Assembly (NCBI RefSeq): GCF_025567095.1
Contig: NZ_JAOQJH010000002.1
Reading direction: 5' to 3' (one strand)
Length of the DNA stretch: 64,000 nucleotides
DNA from: Anthropogastromicrobium aceti
GTDB taxonomy: Bacteria > Bacillota > Clostridia > Lachnospirales > Lachnospiraceae
This document shows, one piece after another, positions 43,001 through 51,275 of this stretch; positions within the stretch are counted from its first letter, which is position 1; each line of letters starts with the position of its first letter. The notes below the pieces were generated by a model that made no database searches, had not been told where the DNA came from, and saw nothing but the letters and a program-made list of their open reading frames with translations. The translations under genes were made by a program, and so were the position numbers.

Positions 43001-44564
43001 TCTGTTCCTGTCTGCGATGATGCAGCCATCGGTTCATGCCACTTTTTCTTCGTGGTCCGGCGTGCTTTTCTTTGTGTTTTACAAGGCAGAGTGCCTCTCT
43101 GGTGACCCGGATGACCGTCTTATTCGTGTAGGAGAAATCTTTTACTTCATCAAATGCATTCGGATAGATCTTGCGAATGATATTTCCTGCACCGTTGACA
43201 TCTGCATTTAGAATCGTACCGTTCTTTGACTCGTATTGTCCGCGTGAGATTCGTTTCCCGGAAAACCGGTACGCTGCATCTTTTCCTTCTTTGTAGACAG
43301 GAAGGGGATCGTTGTCGATCAGACTTGCCCTGGAAGTAAATGATTCCTCAGTTTCAATGACAGGAATGCCTGCCTTTGCTGCAACGCATGTAAGGATCCA
43401 GAAAAATCTTGCATATGGAATGCTGACAAAGTGCTGGTTGTTGCCGGCACCAATGTTAATCCCCTGCTTCTGGTCTTTGTTGTGTCCGCAGACAATGACC
43501 TCAACCTTATTTTTTAGACAGAAATCCACAATATAGTGGGCTGCCTTGTAAAAGAAATCTTCTATCTGACAGGCTCTGTTCTTTGAGATACGGTTCAGTC
43601 GGGCAGAGTTTTTCACGGATTTTGTGGAATCCAATCCTCTGGTCAGCTCAGACATCAAAACAGCGCGTTTGCGGTTAAAGTTCTGATTGATGGATTTTAA
43701 CCAGTGTCCGTCCAGAATGAACGGAGCTTCCGGGAAATTCGTTAATGCGGTTAAAAAGTTGTCAAGTCCCGGATCCAGTCCAAGAATCCTTGTGGGATTT
43801 TTCGGTGCTTCCGGTGTTTTGACTGCATCCTGAAAGGTCACATAGATCATATATCCGCCATAGCAGGGCTTGACTTCTGTTCGGACATAAGAGCCTTCCG
43901 GCTTTCCAACACAGACCGGCACCAAACAGCGTGGAAAGGTGATATACATTTTTCCACGGATATCAGACCGCTTTGCAACCTGATTGGTAAAAGTAACGGT
44001 CGTGTACGGTGTCTTTATGTATCTCGGCTGCTTTGGCTGTGATTTAAACTTTTCCAGGTTTTGGCGATACGATGCCAGGGCTTCAAAATATGATTTCCAG
44101 TCCTTGAGAACCTTTCGAAGTACCTGCTGGTTTACCTGTGACGGCATGGCATAGTAGTCGGGATTCTTTGTATTCTTCATCACCGCATCCAATGTCTCGT
44201 AGGTGAGCATCCAGTGATCGGATGTTGGCATACTCGGATGGTTTTTCTGTTTGTTTTCTATGCGCTTTTGGATCTTTGTGCGGGCCGGGTCGTCTGCAGG
44301 CAGTTTCTGCAGCTGCTTCGTGAGTCGGTCAACATCTTTCAGAAGCTTTTCATTTGCCATCTCAATACCGATACGTACGGTCTCCAGAACCTCATTCTCG
44401 TTGGCGGTGCGTGTATCCGGAGCTTTTTTCAGTCCAGTACGCAGGTTACGAATGATAAAGTTTGCTGCGTTTCGCAAATTTTTTGCAAGGTGAGTCTGGC
44501 ACTCGAAATACGATGCAGGCTTTGGCATCCGGTTTTTATCCACAAATATTGATATGGTATGCAT
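42903..44564 (-). CDS. tnpB: TnpB-like endonuclease with rearranged RuvC centre
   Basis: 553 residues, longer than the usual 380-450. RuvC-I is intact (Asp264 in ILGLDPGLDN) and RuvC-III is intact (Asp455 in LNADVNGAGN). At RuvC-II the usual Glu is replaced: VEVIVCGHNKDQKQ has Gly360. A conserved-looking IETEESFTS (Glu404-Glu407) follows 45 residues later and may supply the acidic residue, as described for rearranged TnpB groups. The usual CxxC...CxxC zinc ribbon between RuvC-II and -III is absent; that stretch has no cysteine. The N-terminal domain has a charged coiled-coil insertion (about 55-115). It starts at 44564 behind AAAAAGGAGGGTTCTGT. Confidence 0.88.
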   Translation of the reverse strand: MHTISIFVDKNRMPKPASYFECQTHLAKNLRNAANFIIRNLRTGLKKAPDTRTANENEVLETVRIGIEMANEKLLKDVDRLTKQLQKLPADDPARTKIQKRIENKQKNHPSMPTSDHWMLTYETLDAVMKNTKNPDYYAMPSQVNQQVLRKVLKDWKSYFEALASYRQNLEKFKSQPKQPRYIKTPYTTVTFTNQVAKRSDIRGKMYITFPRCLVPVCVGKPEGSYVRTEVKPCYGGYMIYVTFQDAVKTPEAPKNPTRILGLDPGLDNFLTALTNFPEAPFILDGHWLKSINQNFNRKRAVLMSELTRGLDSTKSVKNSARLNRISKNRACQIEDFFYKAAHYIVDFCLKNKVEVIVCGHNKDQKQGINIGAGNNQHFVSIPYARFFWILTCVAAKAGIPVIETEESFTSRASLIDNDPLPVYKEGKDAAYRFSGKRISRGQYESKNGTILNADVNGAGNIIRKIYPNAFDEVKDFSYTNKTVIRVTREALCLVKHKEKHAGPRRKSGMNRWLHHRRQEQKLVYFELFKASSARDKTRYIEESKQKAAQKTA

Positions 44565-44695
44565 ACAGAACCCTCCTTTTTAAAAAACGTGAGAATATGG
44601 TTGACTACAGATATATTATACGATAAAATACATGTAAAATCAAGCTATACACAAAGTTTTAAATCATTTTAGCTATAAATGAGAGAGGTATTATT

Positions 44696-45214
44696 ATGAA
44701 ACGTATATCCGGAAATGCTGATGATATCAAAGACAAAAAGGACAGGGTAAAGAAAGATGGATACAACCGGGGGCAGCATTGTATCTATTGCCTTACCTAT
44801 CATATGATTTTCGTCACGCATTATCGAAAACCGGTAATTAATGAAGAAATGAGTTCTGCCATGAAGGAGTTTTCAAATCATATGGCGGAGCAATTCCGCG
44901 GAAAAATCCTGTCAGCAGAGACAGACAGAGATCATATCCATCTGCTGGTATCACTGCCACCGAATACAAACGTATCCGTCTTTGTAAGAAGTATCAAGAC
45001 TCAGTTGTCAAGAGAGATGCGTAAGCGATTCCCTGAACAGATCAAACAATACATCTATGGGGATGATACCTCATTCTGGAGCCGCAGCTACTTTATAGCC
45101 ACTACCGGAAGCGTTTCTCTTGAAACATTAAAGCAGTACATTGAATCTCAGCGCTCGGAAGAACATCAGGCCAAAAGAGGTTCCAAATTCCAGAAAAAAA
45201 ATCTGTTGGAATGA
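44696..45214 (+). CDS. tnpA: IS200/IS605 Y1 transposase
   Basis: 172 residues. A single-strand DNA transposase of the HUH class that cuts and rejoins the element ends through a tyrosine. The HUH motif is His80-Ile-His82 (DRDHIHLLVSLPP) and the catalytic tyrosine is Tyr148 (SLETLKQYIESQ). The core fold QHCIYCLTYHMIFVTHYRKP is typical. An N-terminal extension of about 25 charged residues and a short basic tail are beyond the usual 130-155 residues. It is divergent from tnpB and starts behind GAGAGGTATTATT. It appears intact, so the element may still move. Confidence 0.93.
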   Translation: MKRISGNADDIKDKKDRVKKDGYNRGQHCIYCLTYHMIFVTHYRKPVINEEMSSAMKEFSNHMAEQFRGKILSAETDRDHIHLLVSLPPNTNVSVFVRSIKTQLSREMRKRFPEQIKQYIYGDDTSFWSRSYFIATTGSVSLETLKQYIESQRSEEHQAKRGSKFQKKNLLE

Positions 45215-45314
45215 TGTCTGGTTTGTATACAATCGGCGCATTCATCCCGCGTACGTTCTTGCGAACGGACAGGGTTTTCTGCGCTGAAACATTATAATAT
45301 AATAATAAGTGATA

Positions 45315-45363
45315 AAAAATAAGCGAGCCAGATATAAAATCAATCCGGCTCGCTTATTTTTTT
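45315..45363. terminator. Bidirectional terminator between IS605 and lrp
   Basis: AAAATAAGCGAGCC / GGCTCGCTTATTTT with an 18-base loop and T runs on both strands. Before IS insertion it probably ended the oppA1 transcript; it also ends the lrp-type gene. Confidence 0.88.
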
Positions 45364-45859
45364 ATTTTTCAGAATCGTTTTTCTCAGACTTTTTTAAGCT
45401 ATTTGGCGGCTGGAGCGTGCTGTCTTCGGACAGCGGAATGCCGCGGTGCTCCACACAGGTGGAAAATACAATTTGGGTTCGGGTGCGTCCAAATTTCTGA
45501 AGATAATTGACAAACTGGTCAAGCTCCTGCGTGGTATGGAAATAGGCTTCAATCAGCATAGAGTACTCGCCTGTTACGCAGCTGCATTCAACTACGTTGG
45601 TGCAGGAGTCGATGTAAGGATAGAAAGCTGGCTTTTGGTCAGGTTCTACCTCAAGGTTTATGAATGCTTTTACAAGATAGCCGATAGCAGTTACATTTAT
45701 CATAGCCTGGTAGCCAGCTAAGACACCAGATTTTTCAAGACGCTCGATGCGGGCGCATACGGCCGGTGATGACAAAGAGACACGGCTGGCAATCTCTTTA
45801 ACCGGTAAACGTGCATTATGCTGCAGAATATCAACGATGCAGCGATCAATATGATCCAT
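45362..45859 (-). CDS. Lrp/AsnC-family transcriptional regulator
   Basis: 165 residues. An N-terminal helix-turn-helix (DHIDRCIVDILQHNARLPVK, then VSLSSPAVCARIERLEKSGVL) precedes the RAM ligand domain (about residues 62-140, AFINLEVEPDQKPAF, VVECSCVTGEYSMLIEAYF). A charged tail of about 25 residues is not standard. Lrp proteins sense amino acids and control transport and catabolism. Its place between oppA1 and the oppA2 operon, divergent from the latter, makes peptide uptake a likely target. The start at 45859 has GAGGGGTTTGTT. Confidence 0.88.
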   Translation of the reverse strand: MDHIDRCIVDILQHNARLPVKEIASRVSLSSPAVCARIERLEKSGVLAGYQAMINVTAIGYLVKAFINLEVEPDQKPAFYPYIDSCTNVVECSCVTGEYSMLIEAYFHTTQELDQFVNYLQKFGRTRTQIVFSTCVEHRGIPLSEDSTLQPPNSLKKSEKNDSEK

Positions 45860-45971
45860 AACAAACCCCTCACTTTGCTGTGTAATAACAGTAACAGAAT
45901 ATTTATTAACATTGATTCATCATAACAGATAACTTTTGGATTGTAAACAGAAGAAACGAAAGTTTTTTAAG

Positions 45972-46030
45972 AAAAAATGCTTTTTTTTATGGGGGTAACC
46001 TCATAAAATAAACAAAAAAGGCATTTTTTG
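45972..46030. terminator. Inverted repeat upstream of oppA2
   Basis: AAAAAATGC...GCATTTTTT arms enclose a smaller GGGT/ACCT structure. It lies in the lrp-oppA2 gap, 45 bases before the oppA2 -35. It may stop read-through or be a regulator site. Confidence 0.4.
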
Positions 46031-46073
46031 TGAAAAAAGGTAAGTCTTTCTTATAAAAAATCAAGATAAATGA

Positions 46074-46102
46074 TTGACAGAAGCATTGATTTGGTTTATA
46101 GT
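46074..46102 (+). promoter_or_regulatory. oppA2 operon promoter
   Basis: TTGACA (46074-46079), a 17-base spacer and TATAGT (46097-46102), giving an untranslated leader of about 310 bases. Confidence 0.8.
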
Positions 46103-46317
46103 AACGGTATGCTTCAAGCAGGACATGACTAGACGAGAGTAGATGGGCACAATTAGGATCATGGAAAAGTGTACCATCTTTTTTTCAAATCATTCTTTGC
46201 TGACACAAGTAAGCAACAGGCAGTATTTTTTATGTCGTTCGTAGGGAGGACACATTCTGCAAAAATGCTCCATTGCTTTAAAGTGACACACATGAAAATC
46301 GTCTTATAATTTGATTT

Positions 46318-46412
46318 CTGCAGGGCAGGCGCTCTTCGTATAGGTATTATGACATCTACGGGGAAATGACAATTAAGAAGAGACTAAGTCATATCATCAA
46401 AAAGGAGGATGA
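46318..46412 (+). promoter_or_regulatory. Conserved RNA leader of oppA2
   Basis: Same conserved blocks as before oppA1: CTGCAG, GCGCTCTTC, AGGTATTATGACATC, AATGACAATTAAGAAGAG, CTAAGTCATAT and the ribosome site AAAAAGGAGG. The upstream part of the leader is about 100 bases longer than in oppA1 and largely unrelated. Confidence 0.5.
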
Positions 46413-46415
46413 CAC

Positions 46416-48329
46416 ATGAGAAAGACAAGAAAGGCAGCAGCTGTCCTTACAGCAGTCGCAATGGCAGCAGTATCCGCAGTACCGGCAATGGCAGATGAGA
46501 TTAAGGATCTGTATGATTACGAGCTTCAGGCAAGAGAGATTGAGACTTGGAACGTTTTGTATTCTCAGCAGGCAACTGATCTTCAGGTACTGACCAATCT
46601 GTATGATGGTCTGCTTGAATCAGATGAGTATGGTAAGCTGGCACCGGCAGTTGCAGAGAGCTGGGAGACAGAGGATAATGGTATTACCTGGACATTCCAT
46701 TTAAGACAGGGTGTTAAGTGGGTTGATCAGAACGGAAATGAGAAGGGTGAGGTTACTGCACAGGACTTCTTAACCGGACTTGAGTGGGTATTAAACTTCC
46801 ACAAGAATGATGCAACTAACACTTCCATGCCTATGGAGATGATCGTTGGTGCAGAGGATTACTACAACATGACAAGTGAGCTTGATGCAGATGCAGGTCT
46901 TGCACTGACAGCTGAAAGCCCAGAGTTTGCTGATACTGTTGGCATCAAGGCAATTGATGATTATACATTACAGTATACATGTGTAAGTGAGAAGCCATAT
47001 TTTGATACTGTAGCTACCTATAACTGTCTGTATCCAATTTCTCAGGCAATGATCGATGAGATCGGCATTGATGGTTTTAAGGCTGCAACACCAGAGAATA
47101 TCTGGTACAATGGTGCTTATACCTGTACTGAGTACATCCAGCAGAATACAAAGACTTTGACAAAGAACCCACTGTACTGGGATACCGAGGCAAAGCTGTT
47201 TGATTCTGTTACTGTTAAGATGGTAGAGTCTGTTGATACTGCATATCAGCTGTATACTACTGGTGAGCTTGATCATGTAGATCTGTCAGAGTCTAACCTG
47301 ACCACTATCTACAACAATGAGTCTGATCCGCTTCATGATCAGTTAGTTGAGAAGCGTCCAACAAAGTTCTCTTATCAGTTCCACTTTAACTATGATAAGC
47401 ATAACGATGATCAGTCCGAGGATACAAATTGGAATACCGCTATTGCAAACGAAGCATTCCGTAAGTGCTGGTACTATGGTCTTGATCTTGGAAGCTACTA
47501 CAAGAGAACAAATGCAATTAATCCATACAAGTGCTACAACAATGCATACACAATGCAGGGTCTTGTTTACCTGTCTGATGGTACCGAGTACACCAGTCTG
47601 GTTCAGGAAAAGTTAGGTCTTCCGGCATATGATGGTGAGACAATGACTCGTCTTGATTCTGAGAAGTTTGAAGAGTACAAGGCACAGGCAATGGAGGAGT
47701 TAACAGCAGCAGGCGTTACCTTCCCAGTACATGCAAGATATTTCATAGCTGGTGGAAATCAGACTGCTCTTGACAGTGCAAATGTATTAAAGCAGGCATT
47801 CTCCGATTCCTTTGGTGATGACTTCATCGTTCTTGATATTGATTCTTATGTATCCAGCCTTTCTAAGGAAGTTCGTGATCCAAGACGTCAGTCCTTCGTT
47901 ATCAACGGATGGGGCGCTGACTATGGTGATCCGCAGAACTACTTAGGACAGGAAACAAATGACGGCGATAACGCATATTACATGGTAGCTTATGGTCATG
48001 CAGTAGATAACGAGAGCGAGGAGCTGAATGCACTGTATGATGAGTTTACTGAGTTAGTAAATAAGGCTGATGCCATCACAGATGATCTTGATGCAAGATA
48101 TGAGGCTTATGCAGATGCAGAGGCATTCTTGATTGAGCATGCACTGACCCTTCCGTCAAACTTTGATATCGGTTGGGAGCTGACTCATATAAATGATTAC
48201 AACAAGCAGAACGCTATGTTTGGTATTCAGAATCAGAAGTATAAGAATTGGGAGACTTCTACAGACGCCTATACTGCAGAAGACTACGCTGGATTCCAGG
48301 AAACCTGGAACGCAGGTTCTGCTGAATAA
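46416..48329 (+). CDS. oppA: Peptide ABC transporter substrate-binding protein 2
   Basis: 637 residues, the same length as the paralogue at 40886 and alike at most positions, including the signal peptide (cut after AMA, no lipobox). Differences concentrate in patches that could line the binding site, for example TEYTSLVQEKLGLPAYDG against TEYTELVQEKLGLPSYDG, and DPRRQSFVINGWGADYGDP against SLKRQSFAIAGWGADYGDP. It is the first gene of a complete oppA-B-C-D-F operon. The start is behind AAAAAGGAGGATGACAC. The permease gene begins 3 bases after its stop. Confidence 0.93.
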   Translation: MRKTRKAAAVLTAVAMAAVSAVPAMADEIKDLYDYELQAREIETWNVLYSQQATDLQVLTNLYDGLLESDEYGKLAPAVAESWETEDNGITWTFHLRQGVKWVDQNGNEKGEVTAQDFLTGLEWVLNFHKNDATNTSMPMEMIVGAEDYYNMTSELDADAGLALTAESPEFADTVGIKAIDDYTLQYTCVSEKPYFDTVATYNCLYPISQAMIDEIGIDGFKAATPENIWYNGAYTCTEYIQQNTKTLTKNPLYWDTEAKLFDSVTVKMVESVDTAYQLYTTGELDHVDLSESNLTTIYNNESDPLHDQLVEKRPTKFSYQFHFNYDKHNDDQSEDTNWNTAIANEAFRKCWYYGLDLGSYYKRTNAINPYKCYNNAYTMQGLVYLSDGTEYTSLVQEKLGLPAYDGETMTRLDSEKFEEYKAQAMEELTAAGVTFPVHARYFIAGGNQTALDSANVLKQAFSDSFGDDFIVLDIDSYVSSLSKEVRDPRRQSFVINGWGADYGDPQNYLGQETNDGDNAYYMVAYGHAVDNESEELNALYDEFTELVNKADAITDDLDARYEAYADAEAFLIEHALTLPSNFDIGWELTHINDYNKQNAMFGIQNQKYKNWETSTDAYTAEDYAGFQETWNAGSAE

Positions 48330-48332
48330 TAT

Positions 48333-49283
48333 ATGGCAAAATACACCGTAAAGAGATTGTTACAGTCTCTTGTAACAATCCTCATTGTGGTGACTATCGT
48401 ATTCCTGCTGCTTAGAATGCTGCCTACGGATTATTATTTTACCGAGGACCAGCTAATGAAGCTGACCGATCAGCAAAAGCACGATCAGCTTAAAGCAGCA
48501 GGTTTATTAGATAGTACCTTTACACAGCTGACACGCTATTATGGGCAGTTGTTGAGACTTGACTTTGGTACGTCTCGACGAATTCAAAGCGGTGTCTCTG
48601 TTGTAAAGGTAATTGGCGGAAAGTTTGCAATGTCGATGCAGTTAGGACTGATCTCTTTTGCAATCTCTCTGGTAATTGGTGTTGTTATGGGTGTGCTTCA
48701 GGCACGTTTTAAGGACGGTATCATCGACGGTATTGGAACAATTTACACGATATTGGTAAATGCAGTTCCGCCGCTTGTTGCTTATTCACTTGTTCTTGTA
48801 TTTGGTTCCCATGTGTTAAAGCTTCCTTCCATGTATTCAACGAGAAATCCAGGACCGTCTATGATTCTGCCGGTTGCATGTCTTTCTCTTTCGTCAATTG
48901 CAGGCTATGCACTGTGGACAAGACGTTACATGGTAGATGAGTTAAATAAGGATTATATTAAGCTGGCGCGTGTGAAGGGTCTTTCTTCGAAGCGCATCAT
49001 GGTTACTCATGTGCTTAGAAATGCATTCGTTCCGCTTGCACAGTATATTCCTTATTCTATTTTGCTTACAGTCGGTGGTTCTCTTCTGGTAGAGCGTTTC
49101 TTCTCTGTTCCGGGTATGGGTTCTCTTCTTACTGACGCAATCAACCGTTATGACACAAATGTTGTTCAGACGCTTGTTATTTTATACGCTGCACTTGGTA
49201 TCATCGGCGTATTTTTGGGTGATGTTTTGATGATGATCATTGACCCACGTATTACATTGACCGGAAAGGGAGGTACAAGATAA
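48333..49283 (+). CDS. oppB: Peptide ABC transporter permease OppB
   Basis: 316 residues of the OppB/DppB permease family with six membrane helices. The N-terminal TVKRLLQSLVTILIVVTIVF is typical. Then come the long first external loop and the EAA loop DYIKLARVKGLSSKRIMVTHVLRNA. The end VFLGDVLMMIIDPRITL is standard. No ribosome site is seen; it starts 3 bases after the oppA2 stop, so re-initiation is likely. Its stop overlaps the oppC start (TAATG). Confidence 0.93.
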   Translation: MAKYTVKRLLQSLVTILIVVTIVFLLLRMLPTDYYFTEDQLMKLTDQQKHDQLKAAGLLDSTFTQLTRYYGQLLRLDFGTSRRIQSGVSVVKVIGGKFAMSMQLGLISFAISLVIGVVMGVLQARFKDGIIDGIGTIYTILVNAVPPLVAYSLVLVFGSHVLKLPSMYSTRNPGPSMILPVACLSLSSIAGYALWTRRYMVDELNKDYIKLARVKGLSSKRIMVTHVLRNAFVPLAQYIPYSILLTVGGSLLVERFFSVPGMGSLLTDAINRYDTNVVQTLVILYAALGIIGVFLGDVLMMIIDPRITLTGKGGTR

Positions 49284-50209
49284 TGGCAGTCAATTCAAAT
49301 GATGACGCACGCTTTAAGGTTGTCGAGTACTCCCCTGAAAAGGCCGAGATGATCGGATATTCCAATTATTCTTATTGGAAATCTGTATTTCACAATTTCT
49401 TAAAGAAAAAGAGTGCAGTTGCGCTTTTAATCGTGTTTGTTGCACTTGTTGTATTTTCCTTCATTGCACTTGTAATCGGAAAATACGATTATCGTAATCT
49501 TGTCACAGATAGTTCAAAGGGTTTTATCCTTCCAAACTCAGAGTTCTGGTTTGGTACTGATAACTTAGGACGTGACTACTGGAGCCAGGTATGGTATGCG
49601 ACACAGACATCCATTAAGCTTGCCTGTATCGTTGCAATCGGTGAGTGTGTGCTTGGTGTTACTATTGGTCTTCTTTGGGGATATGTTCGTCAGTTAGACC
49701 GCTTCTTTACAGAGCTGTACAATGTAATTGATAATATTCCGCAGATCATTTACATGACATTGATTGCATTAATGGTCGGTAAGAGCTTTACCATCATGGC
49801 AGTTTCTTTGATTGCATTTGGCTGGCTTGGAATGGCAAGAAACATCCGTAACCTTGTTATGATGTATCGTGACCGCGAGTATAACTTAGCATCAAGATGT
49901 TTAGGTACTCCGACTTACCGTATTCTTCTTAAGAACATTTTACCGTACCTGATTAGTGTTATTATCTTAAGAGTGGCACTTTCAATTCCGAGAACAATCA
50001 GTATGGAGACTACGCTTTCCTATCTTGGTCTTGGTCTTGATATTAACACACCTACACTTGGAATCCTTCTTCGTAATGCAAGAAGCTATTTCCTGAATTA
50101 TCCATATTTGCTGGTATTCCCGGCAGTTATTGTATCTGTTGTTACTATCACATTCTATCTGGTTGGTAACGCATTTTCCGATGCGGCTGATCCGAGAAAT
50201 CACGTTTAA
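49283..50209 (+). CDS. oppC: Peptide ABC transporter permease OppC
   Basis: 308 residues, normal length for OppC/DppC. A cytoplasmic N-terminus (about 40 residues) precedes helix 1 (VALLIVFVALVVFSFIALVI). The external WFGTDNLGRDYWSQV motif follows, then five helices with the EAA loop EYNLASRCLGTPTYRILLKNI. The standard end NAFSDAADPR is present. It overlaps oppB by one base. A useful comparison is the enlarged OppC at 57624. Confidence 0.93.
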   Translation: MAVNSNDDARFKVVEYSPEKAEMIGYSNYSYWKSVFHNFLKKKSAVALLIVFVALVVFSFIALVIGKYDYRNLVTDSSKGFILPNSEFWFGTDNLGRDYWSQVWYATQTSIKLACIVAIGECVLGVTIGLLWGYVRQLDRFFTELYNVIDNIPQIIYMTLIALMVGKSFTIMAVSLIAFGWLGMARNIRNLVMMYRDREYNLASRCLGTPTYRILLKNILPYLISVIILRVALSIPRTISMETTLSYLGLGLDINTPTLGILLRNARSYFLNYPYLLVFPAVIVSVVTITFYLVGNAFSDAADPRNHV

Positions 50210-50221
50210 GGGGGGAGAACA

Positions 50222-51262
50222 ATGGAAAAGAAACCAATATTATCCGCCAAAGACGTTGAAATTACGTTTAGCCTTCGCGGAAACAAATTAAATGCGATCC
50301 GTAAGTGTTCTCTTGATCTGTATGATGGAGAGACACTTGCAATCGTAGGAGAGTCCGGTTCAGGAAAAAGTGTATTTACAAAGACTTTTGTTGGTATGCT
50401 TGATGGAAACGGAAGTATTACCGGCGGAAGCATTATGTACGATGGCAAGGATCTGGCAAAGTTTAAGAAGGAAAAGGAGTGGATGACTATTCGTGGTAAG
50501 AAAATCGCGATGGTTATGCAGGATCCTATGACTTCATTAAATCCATTGAAAAAGGTTGGAAAGCAGATTCAGGAGTGTATCGAGCTTCATCAGGGTCTTA
50601 AAGGAGCAGTTGCAAAGAAGGCAACTCTTCAGATTCTTGAGAAGGTAGGTATTCCATATCCTGAAATGCGCTATAACCAGTATCCGCATGAGTTTTCAGG
50701 CGGTATGAGACAGCGTGTTGTTATTGCTATTGCGGTTGCATGCCGGCCGCAGATTTTAATCTGCGATGAGCCTACCACCGCACTGGACGTAACGATTCAG
50801 GCTCAGATTTTGGAGCTGATCAGAAATCTGCAGGCAGAGTATCATATGTCTGTTATTTATATCACACACGATCTTGGTGTTGTGGCAAACGTGGCTGACC
50901 GTGTTGCAGTTATGTATGCAGGACAGATCGTGGAGGTAGGCAAGGTAGATGAGATTTTCTACGATGCAAGACATCCTTATACTTGGGCACTTCTTTCTGC
51001 ACTTCCGCAGCTTGGCGTGAAGGGTGAGGCATTGCCAACGATCGACGGTACACCGCCGAATCTGTTTAACAAGATTAAGGGTGATGCATTTGCACCTCGA
51101 AACAGACAGGCACTGGCTATTGATTTTGAGGAAGAGCCTCCATATTTTGAAGTTTCAGAGACGCACAAGGCAAAGACTTGGTATCTGGACCCACGTGCAC
51201 CGAAGATAGAACCGCCGAAGTCTGTGCAGCAGCTCAGACAGAAAATGAGAGCGCATAAGTAA
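50222..51262 (+). CDS. oppD: Peptide ABC transporter ATPase OppD
   Basis: 346 residues, the usual length. Walker A is GESGSGKSV (about residue 40), the Q-loop VMQDPMTSLNPL, the signature FSGGMRQRV and Walker B ILICDEPTTALDVT, with H-loop THDLGVVANVADRV. The C-terminal region (from ALPTIDGTPPNL) is the OppD/F extension. That extension often carries cysteines for a cluster, but here the CxxxxxxC pattern is missing (FAPRNRQAL). It pairs with OppF on the membrane subunits. The start is behind AAGGGGGGAGAACA. Confidence 0.93.
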   Translation: MEKKPILSAKDVEITFSLRGNKLNAIRKCSLDLYDGETLAIVGESGSGKSVFTKTFVGMLDGNGSITGGSIMYDGKDLAKFKKEKEWMTIRGKKIAMVMQDPMTSLNPLKKVGKQIQECIELHQGLKGAVAKKATLQILEKVGIPYPEMRYNQYPHEFSGGMRQRVVIAIAVACRPQILICDEPTTALDVTIQAQILELIRNLQAEYHMSVIYITHDLGVVANVADRVAVMYAGQIVEVGKVDEIFYDARHPYTWALLSALPQLGVKGEALPTIDGTPPNLFNKIKGDAFAPRNRQALAIDFEEEPPYFEVSETHKAKTWYLDPRAPKIEPPKSVQQLRQKMRAHK

Positions 51263-51275
51263 AAGAGGTATGAGT

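Larger units (their letters stand above)
42801..45305. mobile_element. Complete IS605-type insertion sequence
   Basis: Divergent tnpA (plus) and tnpB (minus) are flanked by subterminal 24-bp direct repeats. TCCCGCGCACGTTCTCACGA... (42803-42826) and TCCCGCGTACGTTCTTGCGA... (45245-45268) are identical at 21 of 24 bases, and each holds a CGTTC/GAACG hairpin. Same-orientation hairpins at both ends are what the TnpA of this family recognises. TAAGTGAT occurs just outside both ends (42793-42800 and 45306-45313), so the right boundary is near 45305. The element lies directly behind the oppA1 stop codon. Confidence 0.85.
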
